A stretch of DNA of 64,000 nucleotides from Phragmites australis (GCF_958298935.1 NC_084936.1:3169501-3233500), one strand, 5' to 3'. Counted from the stretch's first letter, positions 1 to 11,300 are shown. Program-made: numbers and translations. The notes: a model not told the origin generated them from the letters alone.

Positions 1-693
1 ATTGTTACGACAAGTTGTGTATTAAGTATAAGTTTATAGAGGAAACATTAATTATCTGAATTGATTGATCAATCTAGACTTTTGCAAGCAGAGTTTGTTG
101 TTGAATGATAATGCATTTTATACATGGAATAAGTTATCCCATCACCGGTCATCCTCGGCGATGAGCTGTATATCCGTTGAAAAATCTGCAATGGAAAAGA
201 AAACTTTGATTCAAAACTTGGCAATGGCAATGATGTTACCCTCAAAACATTAATCAACAGACTAACAATGGATCCTATATGGATCTATGCTTTAGTTTAT
301 CATTTTACAATAGTTAGCGAGATTAGCTGCTTCTTTAGTACATTAGATTGCTTGAAACGTGAAGTACCTCACGACAAATGTGGGTTAAAAAAAATGGAGA
401 ACAAACAGACAGCAAGTAGCACTCCGCCGCACGACAATTCAACATCGCATCGATGTCAGGACAAAATTGCTTGAACTCGAGTCCTTACGGCAACAAAAGC
501 ATACTGCATAACAAAACGAACAATCCATAACTCATCCAATCGATAAAAGGCTTCTTTGTCAGAAAAGGAAGGTGTCGATCCACGCTTGGATGGATCGCCA
601 CTGCACACTAGCGAGGGGATGAAGGAAGGATGAGAGGTGGGCTAGGATGTACCTTGGGGAGGCCACATATAGATCCATCTCATGATGCCGCCA
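1..693. other. Intergenic, no supportable gene
   Basis: Moderately AT-rich sequence. The open frames here are short, overlap on both strands and show no recognisable family. I see no RNA gene or clear repeat in it. Confidence 0.5.
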
Positions 694-1756
694 GGGTCCA
701 ATTTATCGATGATAACCGGTCAAAATTCGTGGTTACCGACCTTACCGCTCCGGTCCGGTTTCAGAAACTAAACGGTAATCGAATTTGAATTCAAAAAATT
801 TGAAAAAAAATAAAAAAATTCAAAAAAAACTAGACACAATTATAAGACCTTCTGTGAAAAAAAAAATTCAAAAAAAAAATCGTTTGCATCATATTATATG
901 GGGAGGAAGTTTTAAAAAAATGGAAAAAGTTGAAGCGTGCGGCTTTGTTATTAACTCATGTTAAGGAAAAGCTTAACATGCAAACACATATTTTTTCTTT
1001 TGTAGGACGTATCTTAAGAGAATCTTTAAAATTGATTTCACTTCATTTAGAGTTTTATTAATTTCTCTATAATTTTTACAAAGTTTACAAGCATAAAGTG
1101 AATATGTTAAGAAACAGCACTGTAATTAAATTTTTTTTCATGTCTAATGTTATTTTTTCTACATAAAGCATAGTATAAATAAACTAATAAAAGTGATTTC
1201 ACTAATTTTAGAGGTGTGATGGGTCAGTTATGAATTAATCTAGTTGTAATATATTTACATAATCCTGCATGTTACAATAACTAATTCATGAGTTCATGTA
1301 TTTTTAAAAGACATAGGATCATGTAAGAAGACTAACAAAATTAGTTTCATGATTTTTGGATTAGTAAAGAGTAAACTATGCATTTAACTTGGTTTAAAAA
1401 TACATTTTCTCACAGAAAAATTTCAACTTTTTTATGAGTATAAATACTTTTATTATGTAGATCATGTTACAAGGACCAACAAAATTTGTTTCACTTGATT
1501 TGAAACTCAAATGAATTAGTTATTAATTTTACAAGATTATCCAATTTTTAGGTATTTTGTTGAACTTCACTAAAAAATTGAGAGATAAATCGAGATGCGA
1601 TTTTGACAAATTTTTGATCAAATTTTAAATTTTAGCAAATGAATTTTGTCCGAATTTTAGTCGAATTTCGAACGGTTATCGCGATAATCGTAAATTTTCG
1701 ATAACCACCCGAGCTCGGTAACCGACGACCGATCGGTAAGCTAAATCTTAGGACCC
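694..1756. mobile_element. Decayed non-autonomous DNA transposon (hAT-like?)
   Basis: An AT-rich block of about 1.06 kb has ends that form an imperfect inverted repeat: it starts GGGTCCAATTTA and its reverse complement starts GGGTCCTAAGATTTA. Inside both ends lie related motifs such as GGTTACCGA and GATAACC. The block is flanked by CGCCA on both sides if one terminal C is assigned to the duplication. No coding capacity is visible. The inverted ends are seen in the sequence. The superfamily is a guess, and a 5-bp duplication does not fit hAT (8 bp) well. Confidence 0.45.
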
Positions 1757-2068
1757 GCCATTTCCTCCGAATCCAGACACCTAGAGTTCAAGGACACCAG
1801 CACGGTGGAGATGATGGTGATGGGGGAGACGAGCGTGGAGAAGCTAGGTGACGAGGAAAGACTGAAGGACGGTACGGGAGACGACAGCAGAAGGCTGTGG
1901 GGCTGTCCCCGAGACGCACCTGATCGATCGATCGGTGCTGGACTGGCAAAGGCTGCCGTTTTTTGGATTAGACAAGATCAGCAGCAGGCCGTCTTGCAGC
2001 TGGACGGCCGGATGCCTTTGTAAAGCACGTCTTGTGCAAAAGAGACAAGGAAAAGAAATAAGATAATT
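1757..2068. other. Intergenic, no supportable gene
   Basis: GC-rich sequence, probably contiguous with 600-690 before the transposon inserted. A 72-codon frame at 1805-2023 has no recognisable family and is not called. Confidence 0.4.
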
Positions 2069-2074
2069 AAAAAA
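2069..2074 (-). terminator. Pol III terminator of tRNA-Arg
   Basis: Six A's on the plus strand read as TTTTTT on the minus strand, seven bases past the 3' end of the tRNA. This is the usual RNA polymerase III stop signal. Confidence 0.8.
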
Positions 2075-2081
2075 GGTGAAG

Positions 2082-2154
2082 CACGCCCAGTGGGACTCGA
2101 ACCCACAATCGCCTGATTAGAAGTCAGACGCCTTATCCATTAGGCCATGGGCGC
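2082..2154 (-). tRNA. tRNA-Arg (anticodon UCU)
   Basis: This 73-base gene reads AGA codons in cytosolic translation. On the minus strand it starts GCGCCCATGG and folds into a standard cloverleaf. The acceptor stem is GCGCCCA with TGGGCGT, including a G-U first pair. The D-arm contains TGGCCTAATGG (A box). The anticodon loop is CTTCTAA, giving UCU. The T-arm contains GGTTCGAGTCC (B box) and the discriminator base is G. No intron is present. A T6 terminator follows on the minus strand. Nothing in it looks degenerate, so it is probably functional. Confidence 0.95.
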
Positions 2155-2760
2155 CGATTTGAACTCAGGTTGTCTTAAAACTTATTTATACGAGTGCGTC
2201 TCGTAGTTCACGCGCGTCGCCCGAGGAGGCCCCGAGCTGCGGTTTTGATCTCCGAATCCAGCTTCATCCCAGAAACGGCATGCCCGCAGTGCAGCCAGAG
2301 AGCCTGCCTGCCCAGCTGAGACAAAGAAGGACGGGCCGGTCAAAAGCAGCAGCAAGCAAGGAAGTGGGATTGCATTGGGAACCCTCCCTCTCTCTCCCGC
2401 TCCCGGCCTCTTTCTTTCTTGGCTCCGGCCGCAACAACCAACACACACCTGCTGCGTCAGCGTACGCACGTACAGCCGCTCGCTTTTGGATTGCCGGAGA
2501 AGGGCGTTCCGGCCCGTCCTTCTTTCTCCTACCCTTTCCAAGGGCCCGCATCTCCTGCCCCTGCCCGTGGCCGGGCCCACGCAGGTGCGCACTGCACGGT
2601 GAGCGCCGCCGGCCGTCGATGTGGCTTGGCCAGGATCGAACGGGCCACGGCCCCCTGCTGTGTTAGCCGGCCGGGCTGGCTGCCTGTGGTTTGTGAGGGA
2701 GTGGTTGCACATCTCGTCAGCCCGTCAGAGATCACAGCAGTCTTGCTGTGCCTGCCTGCC

Positions 2761-2766
2761 TATAAA
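2761..2766 (+). promoter_or_regulatory. Candidate TATA box of the FDM-like gene
   Basis: TATAAA is followed by a purine-rich GA stretch, about 2.6 kb upstream of the first coding exon. That distance needs one or more introns in the 5' untranslated region. The coding exon is preceded by a good acceptor ending at 5378 and another CAG acceptor sits at 4200, which fits. The promoter assignment is inferred. Confidence 0.4.
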
Positions 2767-3506
2767 GAGAAGAGAGGAGAAGAGAAGAGAAGCCCAAGGG
2801 AGAGGTACAGTGAGAGGAAGGGAAGCCAAGAAAACCCTCTCTCAACTCATCTGCCCTGCAGCTTGCTGGTGATTTGCTTGCTCCTGCTGCATCTCTTCTT
2901 TTTCCCTTTTTCTTTTTTTCTTTTCTGCCCTTGCAAGAGCTTGCTTTCTTTTCTTCTCCTGCTTTAATTTCTTGCATGCCACGCCCATCCATGTTGGCGA
3001 CCAACGACGACTCCCCGTCGAGCTCGCCTTCATTCTTTCCGGTGTGCGTACGTGCGTTCTTCTTCTTCTTCTTCTTTGTTTGTTTGTTTCCTCCTCCTCT
3101 CTTTTGCTTTTGTTTCGCCGTGCTGACGGATCATCACGCCGTCCGTACCCTCGTGCTCGTTTCTTTGTTCCGGCTGGCTGTTCCCTCCTTTCTTTCTCCG
3201 TGTTTAATTACTTGCTCGCTTCTTCGTTCTTTGGTTGATCCATGGAGATCAGAGCTCGCCGGGCCGCTGTTCCTCTCCTCGACCTTCCCTGTGATTTCCG
3301 TTGCTCCGGCGTCACTGCATGCAAATGCGTGGCCGCCGATCCATCTCGCGTGCCCCACGCGCTCGTTCTCTCGCGTGAGATGCAGTGGACAGATCGGTGC
3401 CCGGCCAACTCGCCATCAACGTCGTTGATGAGATGAAACCAAGCACCAACCTCGCTGTCCTGTCCCTCTGCTAGGAAGGGAAAACAAGGAAAGGAATTAA
3501 AGTGTG

Positions 3507-3721
3507 CCATAGTTTGGAGCTTTTTTAAAAAAGAGGGCCTAATTATTTATCACTGTCCGATCTTCATTGAAGGCCATAATTTAGCAAACTACACATTAGA
3601 GCATATACTGCAAAAATCCAACATCTTGCTTGGCCGCATACGAGAGCCGGGGCTCGAACCCCGACCCGCAGCACGCACTCGCCATGCGTACTGCCCGAGC
3701 GTGTCCCATAGTTTGGAGCTT
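3507..3721 (-). mobile_element. tRNA-derived SINE with 16-bp target duplication
   Basis: Identical 16-base direct repeats (CCATAGTTTGGAGCTT) at 3507-3522 and 3706-3721 flank a 183-bp insert (3523-3705). Read on the minus strand the insert has a tRNA-like head with a good pol III B box (GGTTCGAGCCC, near 3650-3660) and ends in a T-rich tail, as grass SINEs commonly do. It lies in the presumed 5' leader or intron of the FDM-like gene, in antisense orientation. The duplication and B box are seen directly. The A box is poor. Confidence 0.8.
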
Positions 3722-3789
3722 CACGCCTTGGTTCTTTCTCTTCTTTTTTTCCTTTTTCTCTCCTGCTGCCCCTTTACCTTCTTCCAGCT

Positions 3790-4010
3790 GGGGTTTCCTG
3801 TTCACATCTAGGGAAAAAAAATTTAGCTACAAACCGGTGATAAACCCAGTTTACTGGTCTACCGGTAGATTCTAGTAGAACTAATTTACTACATTTATCG
3901 GAATTTTCTTTGAATTTTATTTTTTTTTTTGAATTTTATCTGATATATCTCATATTTACCGGTGACCTGGTAATTTTATTTACCGGTAAAAAAATCTACC
4001 TCAATGCTCA
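3790..4010. repeat. AT-rich block with repeated TACCGGTA motifs, possible MITE
   Basis: Several copies of CCGGTRA or TACCGGTA palindromes (near 3825, 3860, 3958, 3982) surround an AT-rich core. This resembles a small inverted-repeat element, but I cannot define ends or a target duplication. Confidence 0.25.
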
Positions 4011-4309
4011 CTACCTGTTTTCCTTTTGACTGACCAGTGCACTTTTCTGGTTCAAAGATCTCCCAGTAATTAATCGCTTCCGTTTCATCCCGTAGCACAG
4101 CATTAACCGATTGATTGCAAGAGATTTGGGGAATTCATTACTACTCCAGAATTGCTTAATTGCTCTCCCTTACACATGCTGCTTGTTTTCGTTCCTGCAG
4201 GTGGTGGTAGGTACATGTTGGCACGGAGGATCCATCTCTAGGAAGAGATCACCATCCTCCTCCTCCTTCGCTCCTGGCCCAAGATCATCAGATACGGTGA
4301 AGAACTTCA

Positions 4310-4314
<5 letters not shown>

Positions 4315-4387
<73 letters not shown>
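4315..4387. repeat. (CT)n microsatellite, about 36 units
   Basis: An uninterrupted CT dinucleotide run of about 73 bp lies in the presumed 5' UTR or leader intron of the FDM-like gene. CT/GA runs in plant leaders are often polymorphic. Confidence 0.97.
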
Positions 4388-4390
<3 letters not shown>

Positions 4391-5069
4391 TGCATATCTG
4401 TTTCAATGAGATGTTAATTTGTTTGGCTTCTAGTCTCTCTTGGATTTTGTCACGAATGTGTGTTCTTGTTTCTATATACTCGTACTGTGCAGAAGCCGGA
4501 AGTTATACTCCTATTATCTAAAAAAACTACTCGTATTAATTCTGCTTCCTGTTCTTGCATCTCATCACGATCTTGCAACCGTAGAGTAGTACTAATTGCA
4601 GTGAGAATCTGTGAGGAAAATAACAAGGCCGGAAATGATTCCTGGCCCACAAGAATGGCCGCGTCTAGATGGGCCTGGAAACAATCCTTTCGGACCCAAT
4701 CCACGCGGCTATGAGCAGTTCTTTTCCTTTTTTTTTGGTTCCCTTGCCAGATTTCCGGGTGCCCACCGATCTGAGTCCCTGCTTTGATGTCGCGCGCAAG
4801 GTGTTTGCGCTATTGCCTCAGATGGCTGGTTGTTATCGAGGACGAGGTATACCATACATGTGTGGTGGTCTTGGTGTGTGATTAGTGGATGTGCCTTTTG
4901 GGAATCTTGGTCACTTAGTAATTTCCACGAATAGGAATATTTTCTTAACCATTGTTCTTGTTACTAGATGCTGTGGAAGAGTCTAGAACTTCATTTCTGA
5001 TGAGGCCATTTGTGATCCTATTGCGTTTTCTGTTTGCTAACAAGATGAGGACACGGCAGTTGAGTTGCA

Positions 5070-5308
5070 CTATTGTTCCATGAGTTCCCTTGATATGTCT
5101 GAACATTGTGTATATATATATGTGTACCGCTGCTAATGCTAAGATCCTTAATTGAGATATTAATCATACCCAAGTTTCTATTCGGAATGTCTCTTTCACT
5201 GTTGTTTTTTGTGTTCCTCTGCTGCGTCTGAACATTGATGTGTCTGCAACTCATATGCACACCACTGCCAACGCATACATTCTTGATCGCTACATTAATC
5301 CTACTGAA
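5070..5308. repeat. Imperfect 129-bp tandem repeat in the leader intron
   Basis: Two diverged copies are offset by 129 bp. Both contain GTCTGAACATTG (5097 and 5226), followed by GTGTA or GTGTC, a CAC/CGCTGC block and ATTAATC. The function is unknown and it is probably just intron sequence. Confidence 0.6.
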
Positions 5309-5385
5309 TAAAGAAATGGCACTCACTATTTAAGTGCTCAATGCAATGTTCTCACCTGGACACGTTTGTATATCTTAGGTCCGCA

Positions 5386-8300
5386 ATGGAGTGCAGCTCC
5401 GATGAGTCATCAGAGCTGAGTGATGCAGATATTGATGGCTATGCTGAGAAGTCGTACTTGGACCTGAAGGCTGGCAGGCTCGTGGCGAGGCTGGGCAATG
5501 ACAGGTTCAGATGCCCATTCTGTCCAGGTAAGAAGAAGCAGGACTACCGTTACAACGAGCTGCTTCAGCATGCCGTTGGGGTGGGTGCATCCAACCGTGC
5601 TGCAAAGGTGAAGGCAAACCACCAGGCCCTGGCCAAGCTTCTCAAAGAGGACCATGCTGATGCAGCAGGCACATTGCCACCGCAACAGGCTGTTGCACTG
5701 AGTAACCCTCGGAAGCCAGTTCAAGATCAGGACATGTTTGTCTGGCCCTGGATGGGAATCCTCACTAACGTTCCAGCCGAGCAAGCGGAGAGGGGTGGAG
5801 CAATCCTGATGCAGCAGCTAGCTGATTTCAAACCCTTGCAGTTTACTGCTGTCTTCTGTGCCGATGGGTACACTGGCTATGGGATTCTCCGCTTCACCAA
5901 GGATTGGATTGGGTTCAAGAATGCCTTAGCATTCCAGAACCATTTCAAGTCAGTGCGCTTGGGTAAAATGGACTGGAAGGAAACAAATCGACAGGGAAAG
6001 CATATGTATGGATGGGTGGCAAAAGAAGAAGACTATAAGTCAGATGATCCAGTTGGTAGGTTCCTGTCAGCCAATGGTGACCTGAAGACAGTGTCTGATC
6101 TGGAACATGAGATGTCCCGCAAGACTGAGAGTATCATAGCTAATTTGACACAAGAGATTACAGCTAAAAGCATGTATTTGCAGGAGCTAGAGTGCAAGTG
6201 TAATCAAATGAATCTCTCTCTTCAAAGGGCGATGGAGGAAAGCGACTTGCTGCACAAACGTTACAACGAAGGTACTCGTTGATTTCACTTATGAAAATTG
6301 TCCTGCCAGAGCTTTATGAATGTTGCACTCATTTATAAAGATGGCCAAATGGGCCGTGCTTATTGGGCCGGCCCGAGGCACGGAACTGTAGGCACGGCCC
6401 AGGCACGGCCCGGCCCGAGCCGAGATGGGCCGGGCCGGCACGGCACGAGGCCACGGGCCGTGCCTGGGCCGAGCGCGCGGCACGGCGGGACGGCACGGCA
6501 CGGCCCGGCTGAGACGGGCCGGCACGGCACGGCCCGGCCCACGGGCGGCACGGGCACGGCACGGCCCGGCACGGCCCGGCTCAGGCACGGTTGGCCCAGG
6601 AGGCACGGCCGGGCCGGGCCGGCACGGCACGCGGCGGCCCATCACGGCACGGCCGGCCCATCACGGCACGGTCGGCCCGGCACGGCACGGCCCACCGTGC
6701 CGGCTCGGCACGCGGCGGCCCACGGCACGGCCGGGCCGGCACGGCACGGCACGGCCCACCGCGGGGGGGCACGGCCCGGCCGGCACGTGGGGCACGATGG
6801 GCCGGCGGGGGCACGCGGGTTAACGGGTTAAACGGGCCGGGAACGGCCCGTTTAACCCGTTAACCCGATATTTTTGAATTTTATAGCCGTTTTGTGACCG
6901 TTTGAGCTCCAAAAAATTCGAAAAAAATTGCAAAAATCACCATTTTTCACCTATAAATAGAGGAGCACCTTGCCCTTCCATTCCACACCAGCAACACCAT
7001 TTTCTCTCTTGTTTCCTCCTCTCATTCTTGTCTCAAAGTTCGTGAGAATTAGCGATAATTTGGCAAAATTAGTTTGAATTATTGCAAAAAAATCCGAGCA
7101 ATTCCAAAATCGTCATCCTGCTGATTTGCTATCTTGAAGTTGAAGAAATCTTGGTGATTTTTTTGCATCGTTGTTGAGTCTTATTTTATTATTAGTTTTA
7201 TTATTTGATTATTTCTAACTCTGAATATTTGCAATTTTTGTAGTGTCATTCGACATTGATCATGGATGCCGGTGATCATGATACATCCATAGATCATGAT
7301 TTTTTTCTCCAAGGACTCACAGGGGACTACGGCCCCTTTGATACTAGTGCTGCAGGTGATGATGGACCCGACGGTGAACCTCCGGTTGGTTCACATCCAG
7401 ATCCAGGTGATGCAGCAGGAGTGCCATCGTCAGGCTCTACAAGTGCGCACACATTAGCAAGCAGCGGGTCTAAAAGATCAAGAGCCGGTACTTCCGATGT
7501 TTGGCAAGACTTTGAAAGGATCTACAAAGAGAAAGATGGGGTAAGTGTCAGGTATGCTAAGTGTTATATTTGTAAAAATGAATTATCTGCAAAGCCCTCG
7601 GGTGGAACGGGGCACTTGAAGAGGCACGCCATAAGTTGCAAGCGAAAGAGTGGAGCAGCCATGAAGCAGACGGTGTTGCAGTACAACCCCGACGGCTCTG
7701 TTCATCATTGGGAGTACGACTCTGCCAATGCTCGAAAAGAGCTATGTCGCTTCATTGCAAGAGCGGATCTACCACTCAATATCGGTGAGTCTGCTGCATT
7801 TGAAGATTACATTAAGCAAGCTCATAATCCTAGGTTCACGCATGTTTCTAGACAGACAACTAGTAGGGATATGGTAAAATACTACAATACGTGTCGTAGC
7901 AAACTTAAAGAAATGTTGCAAACATGTACATTTTCAGTTGCTTTGACCTCGGACATATGGGCAGGTAGGGCTAGAGAGGATTATCTTAGTGTGGTTGCTC
8001 ATTTTGTTAATAATGATTGGGAATTAGAAAAGAGAATAATAGGTTTTCGCTTGATTGACAACGCGCATACCGGTGAAAATATTGCTGAAAAAATATCTCA
8101 AGTAGTTGCAGACTTTGGCCTCACGAATAAAATATTTTCTATCACTTTAGATAATGCCGGTGCAAATTCTAGAGCAATGGATATTCTTACTCCGTTGTTT
8201 AGTACCTATGCTGAATCTTTCTTGTTACATCAACGTTGTGCTTGTCATATTATCAATCTTATAGTAAAATCCGGTTTGAAGAGGTTATCGCGATACTTAG

Positions 8301-11300
8301 AAGATTTTCGTACTGCAATATCTTTTGTGAACTCCTCTAACCAACGAATTGCAGCATATAAACAGTATTGTGTTGCAATGGGTGTGCGTCCACGTAAGTT
8401 TGCTCTGGACATGCCGGTGAGATGGAACTCTACTTTCTTGATGCTTAAAAATTTGATACCATATAAGAGCACATTTGGTGTGTTTATTCATACACATTAC
8501 CATCAGCATGGGGGTCAAACTTTACTCACGGAAGCGCATTGGTATGTTGCTGAAAGGATACTGGAGTTTCTTGAATTTTTTTATGATTCAACTGTGAGTT
8601 TATCAGGAGTTTATTATCCAACATCTTGTTTAGTAGTGCATAATATTGTTGAAATTGCTACTCATTTAAACAACTATGAAAATGACAATCTTTTAAGAGA
8701 TTGTGTAGTTCCTATGAAATCTAAATTCTTAAAGTATTGGAAAGAAATTCCTTTGTTATACGCTTTTGCCTTTATTTTAGATCCTAGAGCTAAAATTGCA
8801 GCTTTCTGTAGAGTTCTCGCAATTCTAGGTGATGCTCTTGGCCATGATTATTCTAATTATTATACTAATGTTCGTTCTAAGTTATTCGAAGTTTATAGTA
8901 AATATGAAACAAAGTATGGCGGAGTTCGCCTGCAACGACCTCCACTAGCACCCACAACAAGTAAGAAGACGACAACGTGGGGAAAAATATTTGGTGCAGG
9001 TTCTTCATCAAGAAGTTCAGACTCTTCGTCACGATCGTCTACGGGCACCGGAATTCCAACATCCGGAGGGGAGCTAACTACCTTCATCGACAGTGACGTT
9101 ATCAGCCACGAACAAGAAAACTTCAACATACTGCAATGGTGGCATGAGCACAAGACGAATTATCCAGTTCTTTCACTGTTAGCGCGAGATTTGTTAACGG
9201 TTCCTGTATCTACAGTTTCTTCTGAGGCTGCCTTCAGTCTTACAGGAAGGATAATCGAAGAGAGAAGAACAAATCTGTCAAGTGAGATGGTTGAAATACT
9301 CACCATAGTAAAGGATTGGGAACAAGCTGAAGCACGAATGCAACACACTGCAGAAAATACTGAGCTTGAAGAATCATTCCAAAATTTGTATCTAGATGCT
9401 GATGAGAACATGTAATTTTAAATTTTCTGAGCTAGGTTGTACTCTTTTTTCCTTTGCTAGAAAGGTTTTTAATGAGGCAACCTATCAATAAAGCTCATTT
9501 TTAGAATTAATCATGTGCCCCTATTATTTCTAAGTTTTTTTATTCATGTTTTTTGTTTATTTTTTTAAAATACCCCCCGCGGCCCCACCCCCACCTACCT
9601 CTCCTCTCATCCCTATAAATACCATCTACTCCATCTCAAACTCCACCCTGCCCACCCATCTCTCTTTTCCTATTTGCTAGCCAAGTAGCCAGTATTCACT
9701 TCACATCAAGAAACTAATTCCATATTTCAATTCATGGATCAAGGCGCCGAGAACTCAGGTGTATGGTCTCAAGTGTGGCAACATTTTGAAAAGGTCTTCA
9801 AAGAAATTAACGGGGAACAGGTAAGATTTGCTAAGTGTAATATATGCAGTATAGAAATAGGTGCCAGATCTTCACATGGAACGGGACACTTGAGGAAGCA
9901 TATGAAAAATTGCAAGCAAAATTCTGGGGTTTCTAATGAAACCATGTAATTTTCGGAGCATAATCATTGGTTGTACTCTTTTTTCCTTCTAGTAGAAAGG
10001 TTTTTAACGAGGCAACCAATCAATAAAGATGTTATGTATTTATTTTCCATATTTTTTATTGTTTTTTTGATTTTTTAGCTATTATTTTTGATTTTTTTCC
10101 TATTTTTTTGAGTGCTGACGGGCCCAACGTGCCTCCACCGTGCCGGCCGGGCCCGTCGTGCCTTCCCGTGCCGGCCGGGCCCGTCGTGCCTTCCCGTGCC
10201 GACCTAGCCCGTCGTGCCTCCACCGTGCCGATCGGGCCCGTCGTGCCAAACGGGCCTATCGTGCCTCCACCGTGCCGAACGGGCCCATCGTGCCGAACGG
10301 GCCCATCGTGCCGGCCGGGCCCATCGTGCCGACCGTGCCGTGGGCCGGCCCGGCACGGCACGGTGACAGTTGGGCCGTGCCGTGGGCCGACGGCTCGGCA
10401 CGCGGGCCGGCACGGCACGGCCCGTAACAGTAAATGGGCCAATCGGGCCGTGCCGATTTCGGGCCGTGCCGAGATGGGCCCGTGCCGGGCCGGCCCGATT
10501 GGCCCATTTGGCCATCTTTACTCATTTATATTTGCCAAAATAATCATGTCTACTGTATTTTGTTTTGATTTGTCTTTTCTACAGAAATGCGCAATATGCA
10601 GTCTGCTGCCCGTGAACATACACAGAGGATTTTTCAAGAGACTGATCAGCTGAGAAAACAGTTGGTTGAGAAAGAGAGTTACATCCAAAGGAGATCGAAG
10701 CAGCTAAATGAGTTAGTTGCTCAAACCGACATGGAAAGAAGAAAACTGGAGAAAGAGAGGACAAAGGTATCGATGTACCCCCACTTTGATTGATGAACTC
10801 TCCTCTATTACAATTCAAAAGTTACGAGTAGCATTGGCAGTTTTGCCAATGGTGTCATGTTTCCTGATGACTTGTATATTTCTATGTCTGTCTATGTTCT
10901 GATACTGTATATTTCTATGTCCGTCTATGTTCTGATACTGTTCTTGCCTTCATCATTTTATTCTGACTATGATCATGTGGCCTTTATTACAATAAGATCC
11001 TAGCTGCCTATTTGTCTTACTTCTGGGCTTATTTCCCTGCAGAATGCTGAGCAAAACAATTCCCTTAACATGGCTATAATTGAGCAACAAAAAGCTGATG
11101 AAAAAAAGCTAAGGCTTCTTGAGAAACAAAAGGTGTGCACACCATTCCATTTCTTGTTGATACCATTTACGTTTTGTTTCAGTTCTCATTCTCCAGAATT
11201 GACTTTTGGTTGCAAAAACCAAACAGAAAGAGAAGGAGGTTGTTCTGAACAAAATCCTGCAGTTAGAAAGGCAGCTGGATGAAAAGCAAAAGCTGGAGCT

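Larger units (their letters stand above)
2767..5385 (+). other. Probable 5' UTR exons and introns of the FDM-like gene
   Basis: No protein-coding signal is seen. The stretch has pyrimidine-rich runs, candidate acceptors at 4200 (TTCCTGCAG) and 5378 (TATCTTAG), a SINE, a (CT)n microsatellite and an imperfect tandem repeat. The simplest reading is a long, intron-containing 5' leader of the gene whose ATG is at 5386. Exact 5' exons cannot be set without transcripts. Confidence 0.45.
6336..10520 (+). mobile_element. Complete hAT DNA transposon, potentially autonomous
   Basis: The ends are perfect 20-bp inverted repeats (TAAAGATGGCCAAATGGGCC), flanked by an exact 8-bp target duplication CTCATTTA at 6328-6335 and 10521-10528, the hAT signature. 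The 4185-bp element holds GC-rich subterminal repeat arrays at both ends, a full-length transposase gene and a second BED-only mini-gene, both in the same direction as the host gene. Identical terminal repeats, identical duplications and an intact reading frame suggest recent insertion. Confidence 0.95.
6272..10584 (+). other. First coding intron of the FDM-like gene, enlarged by hAT insertion
   Basis: The donor is G|GTACTC after codon 295 and the acceptor is TTTTCTACAG. Removing the 4185-bp transposon and one 8-bp target copy leaves an ancestral intron of 120 bp. The GAA codon is split across the intron and restores the expected YNEEM reading, which supports both splice sites. Confidence 0.88.

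Noticed and set aside
2182..3510. Several open frames of 60-184 codons on both strands
   Set aside because: They overlap each other in most frames, are rich in low-complexity Ser/Phe/Arg runs and have no recognisable domain; this is GC- and pyrimidine-rich promoter/leader sequence.
3625..3700. tRNA-like sequence with a good T-arm
   Set aside because: Only the B-box half looks like a tRNA; no cloverleaf forms, and the target duplication shows it is the head of a SINE.
4111..4521. 136-codon frame with a long Leu-Ser repeat, and its antisense Arg-Glu repeat
   Set aside because: It is the (CT)n microsatellite read as codons.
5341..5385. Upstream in-frame ATG for the FDM-like gene
   Set aside because: It lies before a good splice acceptor (5378), and FDM proteins start with an MxSSDxES-like N-terminus, matching ATG 5386.
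6289..6863. Overlapping frames up to 177 codons on both strands, and short regular repeats reminiscent of an array
   Set aside because: These are the GC-rich subterminal motif array of the hAT element. Units are contiguous and irregular with no unique spacers, so it is not CRISPR and not coding.
10056..10653. Frames of 89-181 codons in the right subterminal array
   Set aside because: Same reason as the left array: arginine/proline/glycine-rich translation of a repeat in all frames.
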